In this document: positions 1 to 10,600 of the stretch, piece after piece
Layout: each line of letters begins with the position of its first letter
How positions within the stretch are numbered: the first letter of the stretch is position 1
DNA from: Piper betle
Taxonomy: Eukaryota > Streptophyta > Magnoliopsida > Piperales > Piperaceae
Reading direction: 5' to 3'
Assembly (NCBI GenBank): GCA_033002965.1
Contig: JAURVB010003203.1
Coordinates: 1 to 64,000, forward strand
Length of the DNA stretch: 64,000 nucleotides
Notes under the pieces: generated by a model
What the model was told of the DNA's origin: nothing
What the model saw: only the letters and a program-made list of their open reading frames with translations
Databases searched by the model: none
Translations under genes and position numbers: made by a program

Positions 1-650
1 CTAGAACTATCAACCCACCCGAAATGCCCGTAACGCATCCTAACGCAATAAACGGCCTAAAACTAATTCTACGATCCATTATATATAAAAATAATAAAAA
101 AATGACTGGCATACTCTCATATATCTGATAACTCATTCTGTTCTGCTGTGTTCACGACGTTATCATCATATACTTGGGTACGCATGACCCTCATAGCTCA
201 TACACGCGACTGGCATCGGCTCGGTACACGTGTCCTGAAACTGACTCAACTCAAAAAATAACGGTCGACCCGACCGGTTCTAAATATAAAACCCTAACTC
301 GAATCGTGGGTTTTACACATAGCCACTAATATTTGAGTGAAGTGAAACATACCCCATAGTGACTCCAACTCCTGAGCCGGATATAAACCTACATATTTTA
401 GAACAAATGTCAATAATAAATGTTATTGGCCCTCACATAAGCGATGAATCCCCCCATAATAACTTGAACTCCTGAACCAGATTTACCTACATGTTTTAAA
501 ACAAATGTCAGTAGCAAACGTTACCGGTCCTCATATAAGTAATGTATAATAAATGATCTACAAATAGCTCAAATCATATGAACTGCATATACTCCAAGTT
601 ATAATTAATTATAGCTCAAGGAGAAAGATTACCTCAATCGGAGTGTGACA
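1..650. repeat. Retroelement-like repeat fragment with an internal tandem duplication
   Basis: No gene is visible. Two imperfect copies of a unit of about 98 bp lie at about 353-448 and 452-545, each with an 'ACTCC(A/T)GAGCC'-like start and a 'GTCAGTA...GTTACCGG' end. The phrase GTCAGTAACGAGTGTTACC occurs in the repeats at 62.66 and 63.81 kb, so both window edges probably hold parts of related LTR-retrotransposon families. This link is an inference from short shared words; no coding domain was seen. Confidence 0.4.
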
Positions 651-3440
651 CTTCCACCATAAGAGTATAGAATGATACCTGATATAGTATAGTACAAATA
701 ATATACTAGCACAAATATTATATAGTATAACAGTGGAGTGCATAATCATATCCGTAATCTCTGATAACACTGTTAGGGTACTTGGACATTAGTCAACAAG
801 TAAAACAGTAATAATAAAGACTTGGACATCCAATCAATAAGGTATAACAATAACAGTAAGCACTTCGATATTCAGTAAATAGGCATAATAGTAATAGCAT
901 TAATACAATAACAATGATAGTGGTAGCAGTGTGCCCAGCGACGGCCTGTTGGCGACATATAGACAGTCAGAAAACTTCCACAACCCCCTTTTAAAGTGCC
1001 CTCTTACATGTTTGACATGTTGCAACCTCGAATTATGTGTCAACGAGCGGTCATCCGAACTATAAAATGAATCAAAATCTCAACCGTGACAAAGTCATCC
1101 AGACATTATATTGCCCAAAAATCACAATAAATTGTAAATAATTGCATGACTCAAAACAGTCATGTCGATTAGTGTGCTTGCCATTAAGTGCTCCAAAAAT
1201 TCCCGAAAAAATCATAAATGTTTGTCTATGATAACATATACATTAGCTCAACAATAAACATACTGGTAAAAAATCGAATATAAATATTAATTGAATGATC
1301 AGATACCAATAACATTTGATTAATAAATCAACCTAGATTGGATCAAACCAAACCAAATCGAACTAGTTCGACTTAACAGGGTAAAATCCCTGGGCAAAGC
1401 TCAGATTTGACAACGTATATTCATATATCTCCCTTAATTAATCTATTTTTAACTACCAACTATTCTAAATTCATGCACGTCAACAACATGCCCACATTAT
1501 TTTAAGCTAAATCCAGCTTCTAGAATTGAGATGTACAAATGCAACAGAATACTAAGAAATGAAGCAACTATGAATTTGATCAAGACTTTCATGGAAGCTG
1601 GAAGCAAAATTAGTCAAGAACGGCTTTACAACTTAACCAGCATGGTTAACTCCTTGAATCAACTTCGTGCAAGAATACTTTCCAATATCGTTCATGCTTA
1701 TTAGTTAACGAGCTTCTATTCTGTGCACACAAGCGAAGAGGATTAGCTAGTCTTTACAAGAGCTTTTTATAGGAAATATATTTATCAGATTAATGTGAAA
1801 ATAATTTTTAAAAATGTACAATAATTGAGCGAATGAAATTTTTCGATACTTTTTTTGGATAAATAATTGAATAGGAGTGAATGAATACATGTCATACACG
1901 TATTTCAAATATTCTATAGATTTTGTAATATACTAGAGGTGTTCAATTAGCCGTGGAACTGGCTAGAACCGTTTTATTTGTGAGAAAATATTATATTAGT
2001 TTTAATTTTAATTTTTCAACCAACATTTTGTATAGATTATCGCATTGAATGACCGGCTCGACTTGATATTAAATTATCTCAAATTTTCAAAATAAATTCA
2101 ATTCAGACTCGAACATAAACAAGTCGAGCTTGAGCCCAACAAAATTTAACTACATGTCATTAAAAAAATGAGTCGGGCTGAAGTCCCTTGCCTTGTAACA
2201 AATAAGTTTTATTTTTTCATGTATACACAAAGACCAGAAATTTCACGAGTAGGAAGAAGTTTCCAATTTGTCGATGCCTTGAAAAAAATGTGATGCAAGT
2301 TTCAATTTTTTCACGTCCGGTGTTCCCCCACCCACCAGGCCAAAGCTCTTCCACACGCCAAAAAGCTTCCCGAGTATGAAAATGGTGGGAAGGCTGGAGT
2401 CACAGGTCACAAGGTGCCCCCAGATGACCTACCAACAATGTTCATTGGTTCTCCCTTCCTCACCTGTTATATTAGGACTTGAATGCACGGCGAAAAGATG
2501 ACGATGGATCAATGCCCGACTACCACTACTTTCACAAGGGGATGCAGACAATGGCGATATCATATCACACCGGTAATATGATGCCCTTACCAGAGTTTTC
2601 ATGGCATATATGGTTCCGGGCTGTGAATCATGCCACCATGCAATCACTTCAGAGGATAAATGGTTTTCTATGTTTATAGCTCAGTTGCGAGCCGTTTTTA
2701 GCCGCCCCGGAAGAGATTAACAATGCCATCTTGTAATGCCCATTTTGATACTTGGAAGTTGGAAGGTGGAAGGTGGAAGCTTCCAATTGAACTTGTTGAT
2801 TCCAAATTTCTCGAAAATCGAGACTGGTCACTTTTTTAAGTGTTGATTAATTCCTAAACCTGTTTGCCCGCCTCCTTAATGCAAGATTCCTAGAACTGGT
2901 ATGATCATTTTTTGATGATGAAATACTTATGAGAAGGAAAATTGACTTGAAAGATTTGCAATTTAATCAGGACTTTGCGCAAACATTGTGTGTAGATAGA
3001 TATCTGAGATTCAAGCTTTCAACAAGCTCAAGCTCAAAACTTTCGACCCTTGATAGTGTTTCACTTACTTCATCTTTAAGCATCCATTGTGCTTGATGTC
3101 AGTTCAATATTGAATATTGAATTCTCTTTCTTAATAAAAAATGATCATATAGGATTACAACATCTCATAAGTTCATAACAGTTAAAACAACCACAATCTT
3201 AACAACCTCTAACATACGAGGCATCCAATCTGCTTCTTGTGAGGATTAACACAAAATCAGAAGAACAGTTTTTTATCTGTTTCTAGCATTCTTCTGCCAT
3301 TTGAATCAATCCGACTTCATTTTCCTCAAAAGCGGTAATCCAATTCTGACAGTCCATCCGAAAACTTGGATCATTTCAAACCGTTTCAGACCTAGAAAGG
3401 GAACAAATTAAACAACAGACCAAACACAAAAGCATGCATA
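651..3440. other. Intergenic AT-rich DNA, no supported gene
   Basis: Reading frames are short and lack recognisable domains. The stretch from about 3,170 to 3,440 lies just downstream of the AN1 zinc-finger gene on the minus strand and probably includes its 3' untranslated region. I see no tRNA, rRNA or clear terminal inverted repeats. Confidence 0.5.
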
Positions 3441-3868
3441 TCAGATTTTGATGATCTTGGCAGCTCTGACGACGGGGTTGGCCTTCGCAATGGCCTCCCT
3501 CCCCGCCGCCTTGTAGTCGAAGGAGCAGTCGTGGGTGTCGGTGTACCGGTGCCGGCCGCAGAACAGCTCACCGCACCGGCACCGGAACCCGGTCAGACCC
3601 ACCTTCTTCCGGCAGCTCGTGCACCGGTTCATGCACCGCGCCGCCTTCAAAGGCTCCACCTTCGCCGGAGCCTGCTCCTGGGGGCGCCGGCCGCAAGCGG
3701 CCGGGCTCCCGTCCTTCCGGCGACCGGATGGACCGCCGACGGCAGCGACTTCGAGCACGTGGCCGGCGAGGGCGGCGGCGCAGGGACCGGTGCGGCGGAG
3801 GAAGACGGCGGCTTGAGAAGCTCGCAGTCGGTCTCGTCCTTCTCAATTTTCCAGCTCTCTTGCGCCAT
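3441..3868 (-). CDS. AN1-type zinc-finger stress-associated protein, SAP15-like (frameshifted in this sequence)
   Basis: The C-terminal half has a complete AN1 zinc finger: CTSC, then [13 protein letters not shown], a histidine five residues on and a final DC. It ends in ...RAAKIIKI as plant SAPs do. The N-terminus starts [20 protein letters not shown] at 3868, followed by a Pro/Ala-rich stretch with no A20 finger. Together these match the AN1-only SAP15 type of plants, about 142 residues when read through. SAPs are small cytosolic/nuclear zinc-binding proteins tied to abiotic stress and ubiquitin; that role is family knowledge. The N-terminal and AN1 halves are in different frames. One extra C in the CCC run at 3783-3785 would join them, so the break is probably a base-calling error. 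No coding intron is needed. The opposite-strand GC-rich frames are shadows. Confidence 0.8.
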
Positions 3869-5864
3869 TAGACGATCAAACAAAGCAAAAAGCAAAGAGA
3901 ACTGAAAATCCAACCAAAGGTGAAAAAGGGAGACGAGATCGATTCAGAACACAGATTTCTAGCCCAAAACGGGTCGAAAGCAGACAACTTTCAACACAGC
4001 ATCTCTCATTTTTAAAATCAAAACACAAGATAAAGTAACAAAAATCTTAACTTTACAACAAGGAAGGATCAAACATCAAAAACCCAGAATCAAACAACAA
4101 TCAACCTGAAAAAAAAGCAACTCAAACGTCGAATCTGCCACGAAAAAAGCTCCAGAAAATCAGGAATAAAAAAAGGAGACTAGCAGCCAAACAAGCAAAC
4201 CAAATCGACAGAACAACACGAAGAGAACAATCAGAACACAAAAAGGAGAAGAAAAATCGAGATGAGACGCAGAGAGTTGGACAAAGAATCAGAGAGATGG
4301 AGAGAAGAAGTAGAAGCAATGAACCGCAGGTGAAAGGAAAAAAGGTCGGGGAAAAACGATCGTAGAATTTAATAATGTCACCCTTCTGATATTACCAGGC
4401 TGCTTTTTGATCTTTGCCAAGACGATGCGTCGTATGCGTGTACAGCATCGTTATCGTTACCGTCAAGTATGCGTGGATCTTGGTTTTTATCTTCCAGAGA
4501 CTAGAAGACGAATCGAGAACGAATTAAATTAGAAGGTTTTATTTTTTAATCTTTATGATTTATTGTCTATCGATTATATTTTTTCAGTCTGATCTCAGGC
4601 CCTGGACTTACCCTCTGTAGACAAACTTTATAGAGGAACCTTTAAGCAACTTTGTCCATACTTACTCATTTTTTTCTTTTTTATTGAATATGAAATAATG
4701 TCAAATTAAAATATCCAACAAGTATTAACTCTCTCTAAAAAAATAATCCAACCACACCTTCTATTTACCCTGTTAAATAATCCAACCACACCTTCTATTT
4801 ACCTTGTTATGACTTTACTTCATTATCCTCTCCTTGCAGTTAAAATAACTACTTCAGGCATATCTAACTTCTAATATGACAGGAGGTGTGTATGAGGTTT
4901 GGGAACAAATTTACTATCGCATGGTTGACCGGCAATTACCATCAAGTATGCGTGAGGAATTGGGTACTTTGATAATAATTATAATACTAATAAAGAATAC
5001 GCCAAGGGGGTTATTGGGTAGGCGGGGGCCACCTCTTCTTTGGATGGTCGGCTGCCCGATTTGCGTGGGTCCCGCTGGTATGTTGGCCAATCTTTGCTCG
5101 CTGCGTATAGACTAAGCTTACATTAGAATTTTTAGAGATTACTTCCTTAGAATTATAATCGGCTGAAAAGTCACCCAATCAGCATTAAGATCTATGTAAG
5201 TGATAATACATATTAATTACTACATTTTTAAACTTTTCATTAAAGACATTTAGTAAGTTTTGATATGTTGTTTACTGTGGTTTGGTCTTATTCCATATAA
5301 TACTATATAAGACCGTAACAAATTATTATTCTATAAAAAATACTGCTAAAATATTAAATACTTGACCGGATTGGTCGTTAGCATCCAGCAATTTCGGGTT
5401 GAACCGGCCAGTTTGGTCTAATTTTTAAAACATTGGCCTCTAACCCATGTGCAGTGGTAAGCTGGGTCAGCCTGGACCAACTCGGTTCCGCTCCGGACCA
5501 TGTGCAAGCCTGGCCGACCCGGCTTGAACTGGCTCGATGTGAGCTTGAGCTCAGCTCAGCTAGAGCTAGAATGGTAGGCAATGTTTAATTCTCCTTGACT
5601 AACAAATCTTCACACTTGTTCCTCATATTGAACTGAACTTTACACGTCGCACAATTCGACCCCAAATGGAAGGAGTTTATACTTAATGGTTACATGAATT
5701 CTACACATTGATAAAATCTTGGCTCAATCTGTCTAGCTCGTTTCGAGTTTCCAATACTATCTGCATTGAATAATGACACCTGCAGCCGCAAAAAGATGCA
5801 ACATGTTTGACAATGCAAAAAACATAACACTTCCAAACATCAACAAGGAAAAGGGGCCTTAGCC
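3869..5864. other. Probable SAP leader/promoter and intergenic DNA
   Basis: The minus-strand sequence from 3869 to about 4,370 is rich in TCT/CTC and precedes the MAQ start, so it is likely 5' leader and promoter. Further left-to-right there is AT-rich intergenic DNA with no supported gene. A 34-bp unit is duplicated in tandem at 4741-4774 and 4775-4808 with one mismatch. The stretch at 5,360-5,560 has GGTT/AACC-rich words (such as GAACCGGCCAGTTTGGTC) typical of plant transposon debris. Confidence 0.45.
4741..4808. repeat. 34-bp tandem duplication
   Basis: Two head-to-tail copies, 4741-4774 and 4775-4808, differ by one base (CCCTGTT against CCTTGTT). Confidence 0.9.
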
Positions 5865-8800
5865 TTACCTCCAAGGAAGATGATCGAGAAACGTGTAAGG
5901 TGAGAAAACAACGTCTTTGAAGGTTTCTCTATTTGCTATATAAGCTCTATAACTTCTATTTTTGTCCAAAATTTTCCAACTTTTCCAAACTGGTAAATGG
6001 TCTTTCTGCTCCGGGACCATATGAATGGCAAGCCCTGGAAGATACATCTCTTGGTGATCTTTAAAAGACCCTTCAACAGGAAGAGGGAGCTCATACATAA
6101 GCTGAGAGACAGATTCTCTAATGGATACTATATCAGAGCCCGTATTTGTCTGCGACTCAATATCGTATTCATCATAACCTTCTTCCAACCGTCCAGACCA
6201 GCACCTTCGGTGAAAGGTGCAGTGTCTGGAGGAAGCGGTTTTTGTCCAAATGCATGAACTCCTGCAGAGAACAACGTCCGATCCTCATTATTAGAAACAC
6301 CAAGTATATTTGAAGATTTGTTGCAGCATCCACCTCTTATATGTGTGAGGTGTGATATGTGCTAAGTGTTCACTACTGCGACATTGACAAGTTAAATGAA
6401 AGCTTACATATTATTTAATTGCCGATAAAAAGACCAGAATCAGCCAGATCTAAATAACAGACAACAATATGTGCTATTTATAGCACACTGAACAAAATTT
6501 AAGGGTGATAGAGACTTACTTCAGTAAGCCATACAAATCATCCTCTGAAAGGGAGCATTCACTGCATAGACCATCGGTGATAAGATCTTCAGGGGTCTCA
6601 GTTCCACACAAAGCAATAACCACTGACTTCAACTCATGTAAAACTACGATAAAGTATGCTGCTTCCCGTTTCGCCTGAAAATGATTCAAAGAAAACTAAG
6701 AACTCAACAAACAGCGTGCAAAAAGAGGTTACTACTCTGGTTACTTAGCATAATATGAGTTAACAAACACATCACCCAAAATTGAAGATGAGTTTAGCTT
6801 CAGATTGTACCATATTTTTTTCACAAAATGCAGTTCTATTCTTGGCTTATAATCAATACATCATCAGCATTTATGATTATTACAGTTTAGAGACACTATT
6901 TCACAAAGCCATGATGGTGCTTTTCAGCATTATGGATACGGAGTGGTCTTTCAACAAAAACAAAGACTGTACAAGCTGTATTAGACTTTCATATACCTGC
7001 TTGACACGCACTCTATGCAGTGCCTCTGAATGCAATTTAACGTATTTTACAAATGCAGTTGCATGGCCTCGCCACCTGTTATCGCCTTCAAGGCCTGGCC
7101 TCCTAAAAATACAGTTTACCCAAAGCGTAAAAAATGCTGAATAAAGCAATAACACAGATCTTAGACCAATGGAAAAAGGTAAAAGCACGTTGTTATGCTG
7201 TTTTAATGGAAGGGAAGGATATAAACCTGCTCTGCATCCACGGAGTTAGTATCCCTTGCCTATGGAGTCATACACAGGGAAACAAAACAGGGTTTCTTCC
7301 AATCAAGATGTGACCCCCGCAGCATAATTATAGGTGATCAGATGGCAAATTTAAACCTTTACATGGCTCACCATTATATTTTATATATTCATAACTGTAT
7401 AGGCAGCTTCAGCAAATGGGTGGACTAAAACAGCCTCCTGAACTCGTGACAATGGTGCCTCTGTCAGCTCAGAAGTTGGAGCCTTTCAATTGCTTATGTC
7501 TTTGCAATAATGCAAGTCCTGTAAAAGCGAATAAACTTTTCTAACACAAGTCAAAATATTTCTTTTTTCTTCCACCTATTACCCAAAAAGGTATTGAGAC
7601 ATGGATCCTAAACTAGGTCCATGTGATTACAAATGGCAAAATTTTAATGACTGGATGCCCTTCTTGATACGCCACCATCCTCCATTGTCCATAAATGAAA
7701 CAAATGCACAGTAAAAATACTTTGATGTTAAGAAAGCAAGCAATGACCTGCCAAAAGCTCTAGATGCCCTGTACCAGATGCATGGTATGCCACCAGATCA
7801 CCCAAGAGTCTCGCTAAAGAGTACACTTCATCTTCTTCTAGCACACTCCTGCATTCATCGCAAGATTATCAATGGAGAAAAGACGCGCTTAGAAAGAGAA
7901 GAGAAAAATCTAGACCATAATTGGAACAAACATAGAAAGAGAAGCATAAATGTATTTTGCATGTCCAAGACAACACAAAGCCTCCTAAAGCCCATGATCA
8001 AATACTTCACTATAGTGAGCCTTCCAAGCATTATCATGTGTAGCATAGAAAGATCACCACCTTAAAACATCATTACCTGTCAAACATTGAGCAATTAACA
8101 CAAGCCAGGCGAGAAATAAGCAGAGTGCCATAGAAACTTTTTTCCACTTAAATCCATCTTCATCCTGCCCTATACAAGGAAGGCAAATACAGAAATGACT
8201 ACAATTCAACACTCTAACTTCTGTACAGCATCCTCATGGAAGAAATGTATCAAAATAATTTACCTAAGAAGCATCACCTTCATGCACCACCATAAGAAAG
8301 ATACTTGACTGTGGCAAACGTCAAGTAACAAGCCGCCAAAAATTGCAAAACAGTAATAAACATCCGAAAGCAAGTCCACCAAAGCCATCGTTTATATTTC
8401 AACTGTTAAACAGGCAAGATCAATCTGACAATGACAAAATCAGTAGCTTTAGTGCAAAACTTTCAATTTCATCATTGGATATACCAAAATATATGCCTAT
8501 ACAAAAAAATTTCTTAAGCGGTCCAAACATTAGAAGCAGGATAAGTCCTCTAACCTATTAGATAAAAACTAAAGTAAACCTAACAACACCAAGAATGAAT
8601 TTCAATTACAAAAAGTAATCCCCAGATATTTTTAGTTGATGATTACATAGGTAAGCTACACTCAGTGTGAGCTATATTAGCAACGACAAATTTGGGCTCT
8701 CAATATTACGCATTTATGCATGAAAAGCATAAATAAATCTTACAACATCCATAAAAGAACTCGATATTATGCTCATTCCATTTCATCTCTCATCACAGCA

Positions 8801-9475
8801 AATACACATAGTAGGTACACAATCTCGTGCTATTTACGGCTGAGGTTTGCTTGGGAAAGCTACCCTCCAACAAATTATATTAGCTAATACAAATGAGAGC
8901 CCATTTTATGAGAAGTCATTCTGGACCTAGATTGATATACAGGCTATTCATATCTCTACTATATCATCAAATTTTCCACACAAACAAAATGAAAAATTTG
9001 GCCTTTTTATGAAAACTAACACCAAGTTTTTACAAGCATGACTTAATATCATTCGATAACGATTCTCGAAAATCAGATAGAGATGAAAATTTGTCGATCT
9101 TCTACTACGAACATCTTCCCAATGTACAAAGGCTATAGCTCAATTGTTAACTACACAATCTAGCTACAGCTTCAATAATCCTAAAAATGCAAAAATGAGA
9201 TACAACTACGCACCATCCACAACACAGAATTGAAGTAACAATAATAACAACAACAACAACAACAACAACAAAAAGAGACCGAAAAAATCCGTTTATACCC
9301 GCCTCTCAATACGAACAACGGCATCCACAACCGAGCTTTCCACGGGATGCCTCAAATTGGTCGTCGCCGTCGCCTCCTGCGCGATCCCGGCCCCGACCAC
9401 GGCCATCACCCGAATCCCACCACCGCGAAGGGCAGGATCCTCGCGGCGATGGTTAGGCCGTCGTCGTTATTTTTA
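5865..9475 (-). pseudogene. Class 3 lipase (sn1-diacylglycerol-lipase-like, At1g05790 type), decayed and lacking its catalytic exon
   Basis: Minus-strand exon remnants, in order: about 9475-9302 (...AGIAQEATATTNLRHPVESS), 8402-8264 (LKYKRWLWWT, membrane segment), 8169-7932 (second hydrophobic segment, then SFYATHDNAWKAHYSEVFDH), 7848-7748 (VLEEDEVYSLARLLGDLVAY), 7518-7396, 7316-7227 (GRNPVLFPC), 7102-7006 (EGDNRWRGHATAFVKYV), 6674-6520 (ALCGTETPEDLITDG) and 6261-5865 (MYLPGLAIHMVP... FLDHLPWR). This is the order of plant lipases with two or more N-terminal membrane helices and a lipase_3 domain, which hydrolyse acylglycerols at membranes. Lesions: in-frame TGA at 8054-8056 (Arg position), TAG at 7985-7987 (Arg), TGA at 7268-7270 (Trp), a frameshift near 7480, another in the first exon near 9405, and a probable lost splice acceptor at 7317. 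Only 258 bp separate the last two exons, and the GHSLGG nucleophile exon(s) normally between them are absent. Not functional as a lipase. Confidence 0.85.
9236..9271. repeat. (AAC)n microsatellite
   Basis: Uninterrupted AAC triplets, just 3' on the plus strand of the first lipase-pseudogene exon. Confidence 0.9.
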
Positions 9476-10190
9476 AAAAATATTAAATTTAATTGTGAGG
9501 GTATTTTAGACAATCTAATTTTTGTTATTTTTTTAATAATTAAGCCTAATTTTTTATTATTTGTTAATATCAATTTTTTTCTATTTTTGGTAAAAAACTC
9601 AATAATATAAAATTTATTTAAAAGAGTAATAAACTCCTATTAAAGATGGTGAGATTTATACATTCAACGGATAATTGACTAGTCCAATTTAGGTCTTTTT
9701 AAATTTATAATAGTTTTTCATTCAATACAAAACTTAAAATGTCACAAAAAAATTTTTTAAATTGTAGTAAAACATAAGTTACCCTTGAATCATAAATAAT
9801 ATATTAAGTATTCTTTAATCGTAAAAATTTTTTTTATTAAAAGGTGTTTAAATATTAAAGTATCATTTCAAAAAAAAAATAATGTGGGTCATACTTTTAA
9901 GAGAAAAACTTTAGAAAAGTTTATTTCAAAATTTCAAACAAATCCAATAAAATAATTCCAAGCTAATTATTTTTAATTTTTTATTGCCCTGATTGGGTCC
10001 AAAATGAAGCCATGAGAGTAGTCAAAGTGGCCCGTTCATCTAGTTTATTGTCCACGCATTATGTTTTCATAATCCGATTCTGAATCTTATGATCAAGCTA
10101 ATTAGTTTTTTTTTCATCTGAATAAATTCTAATTAAGTTGATGTCTTCATGCTCTAATTCTTAAAATCTCATAAGCGGGGATAACCAATA
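9476..10190. other. AT-rich intergenic DNA
   Basis: Very AT-rich; poly-A and poly-T tracts create only short meaningless frames. The homology to the lipase N-terminus stops abruptly at about 9475, where AT-rich sequence begins, so the pseudogene's true start is missing or was displaced. Confidence 0.5.
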
Positions 10191-10600
10191 GAAAAAGGGT
10201 AAAGTGAAGAAGAGCAAGGGGCAGAAAAAATTTCTTGCCCCAAGCTCTTCTCTAGGCCGTGAGGGGCGACGACGCGACGGAGCAGTGGTGCTACAGGCGG
10301 CGACGAGGGGGCGACGAGGAGGTGGGGCGGGGGCAAAGTTTGTTTTTTCCAGTCGGGGCCGCCGCCGGCCAGATCCGGCCGCGACAGGCCGCAGCCCGCC
10401 CGCATCTGGCGACGGCCAGATCTGGCCGTCGCGGGCGCCCGGGCGGGGGCCAGGGCAGAGGCCATGGTGGGGGCCGGGGTCGAGGCGATCTGGACCGTCC
10501 TTCTAATCAGACGGTCCAGATCAAATTAAAATTTTTTAAAAAACTAATAAATCTGGGTCATCCTTATAATCGGACGGCCCAAAAAAGTGTGGCGTATAGA
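10190..10600. repeat. GC-rich island with palindromic edge, transposon-like
   Basis: A block of about 270 bp with very high G+C (10,250-10,520) sits in AT-rich DNA. It is followed by the inverted pair GATCTGGACCGTC / GACGGTCCAGATC around 10,487-10,515 and a diverged echo (GGGTCATCC...GGACGGCCC) at 10,553-10,582. A second island with the same design (GC-rich core, then 'CCGTTGGAT' palindromes) lies at 42.25-42.75 kb. The open frames here in both directions are products of base composition. Class is uncertain; a non-autonomous DNA transposon is my best guess. Confidence 0.4.
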
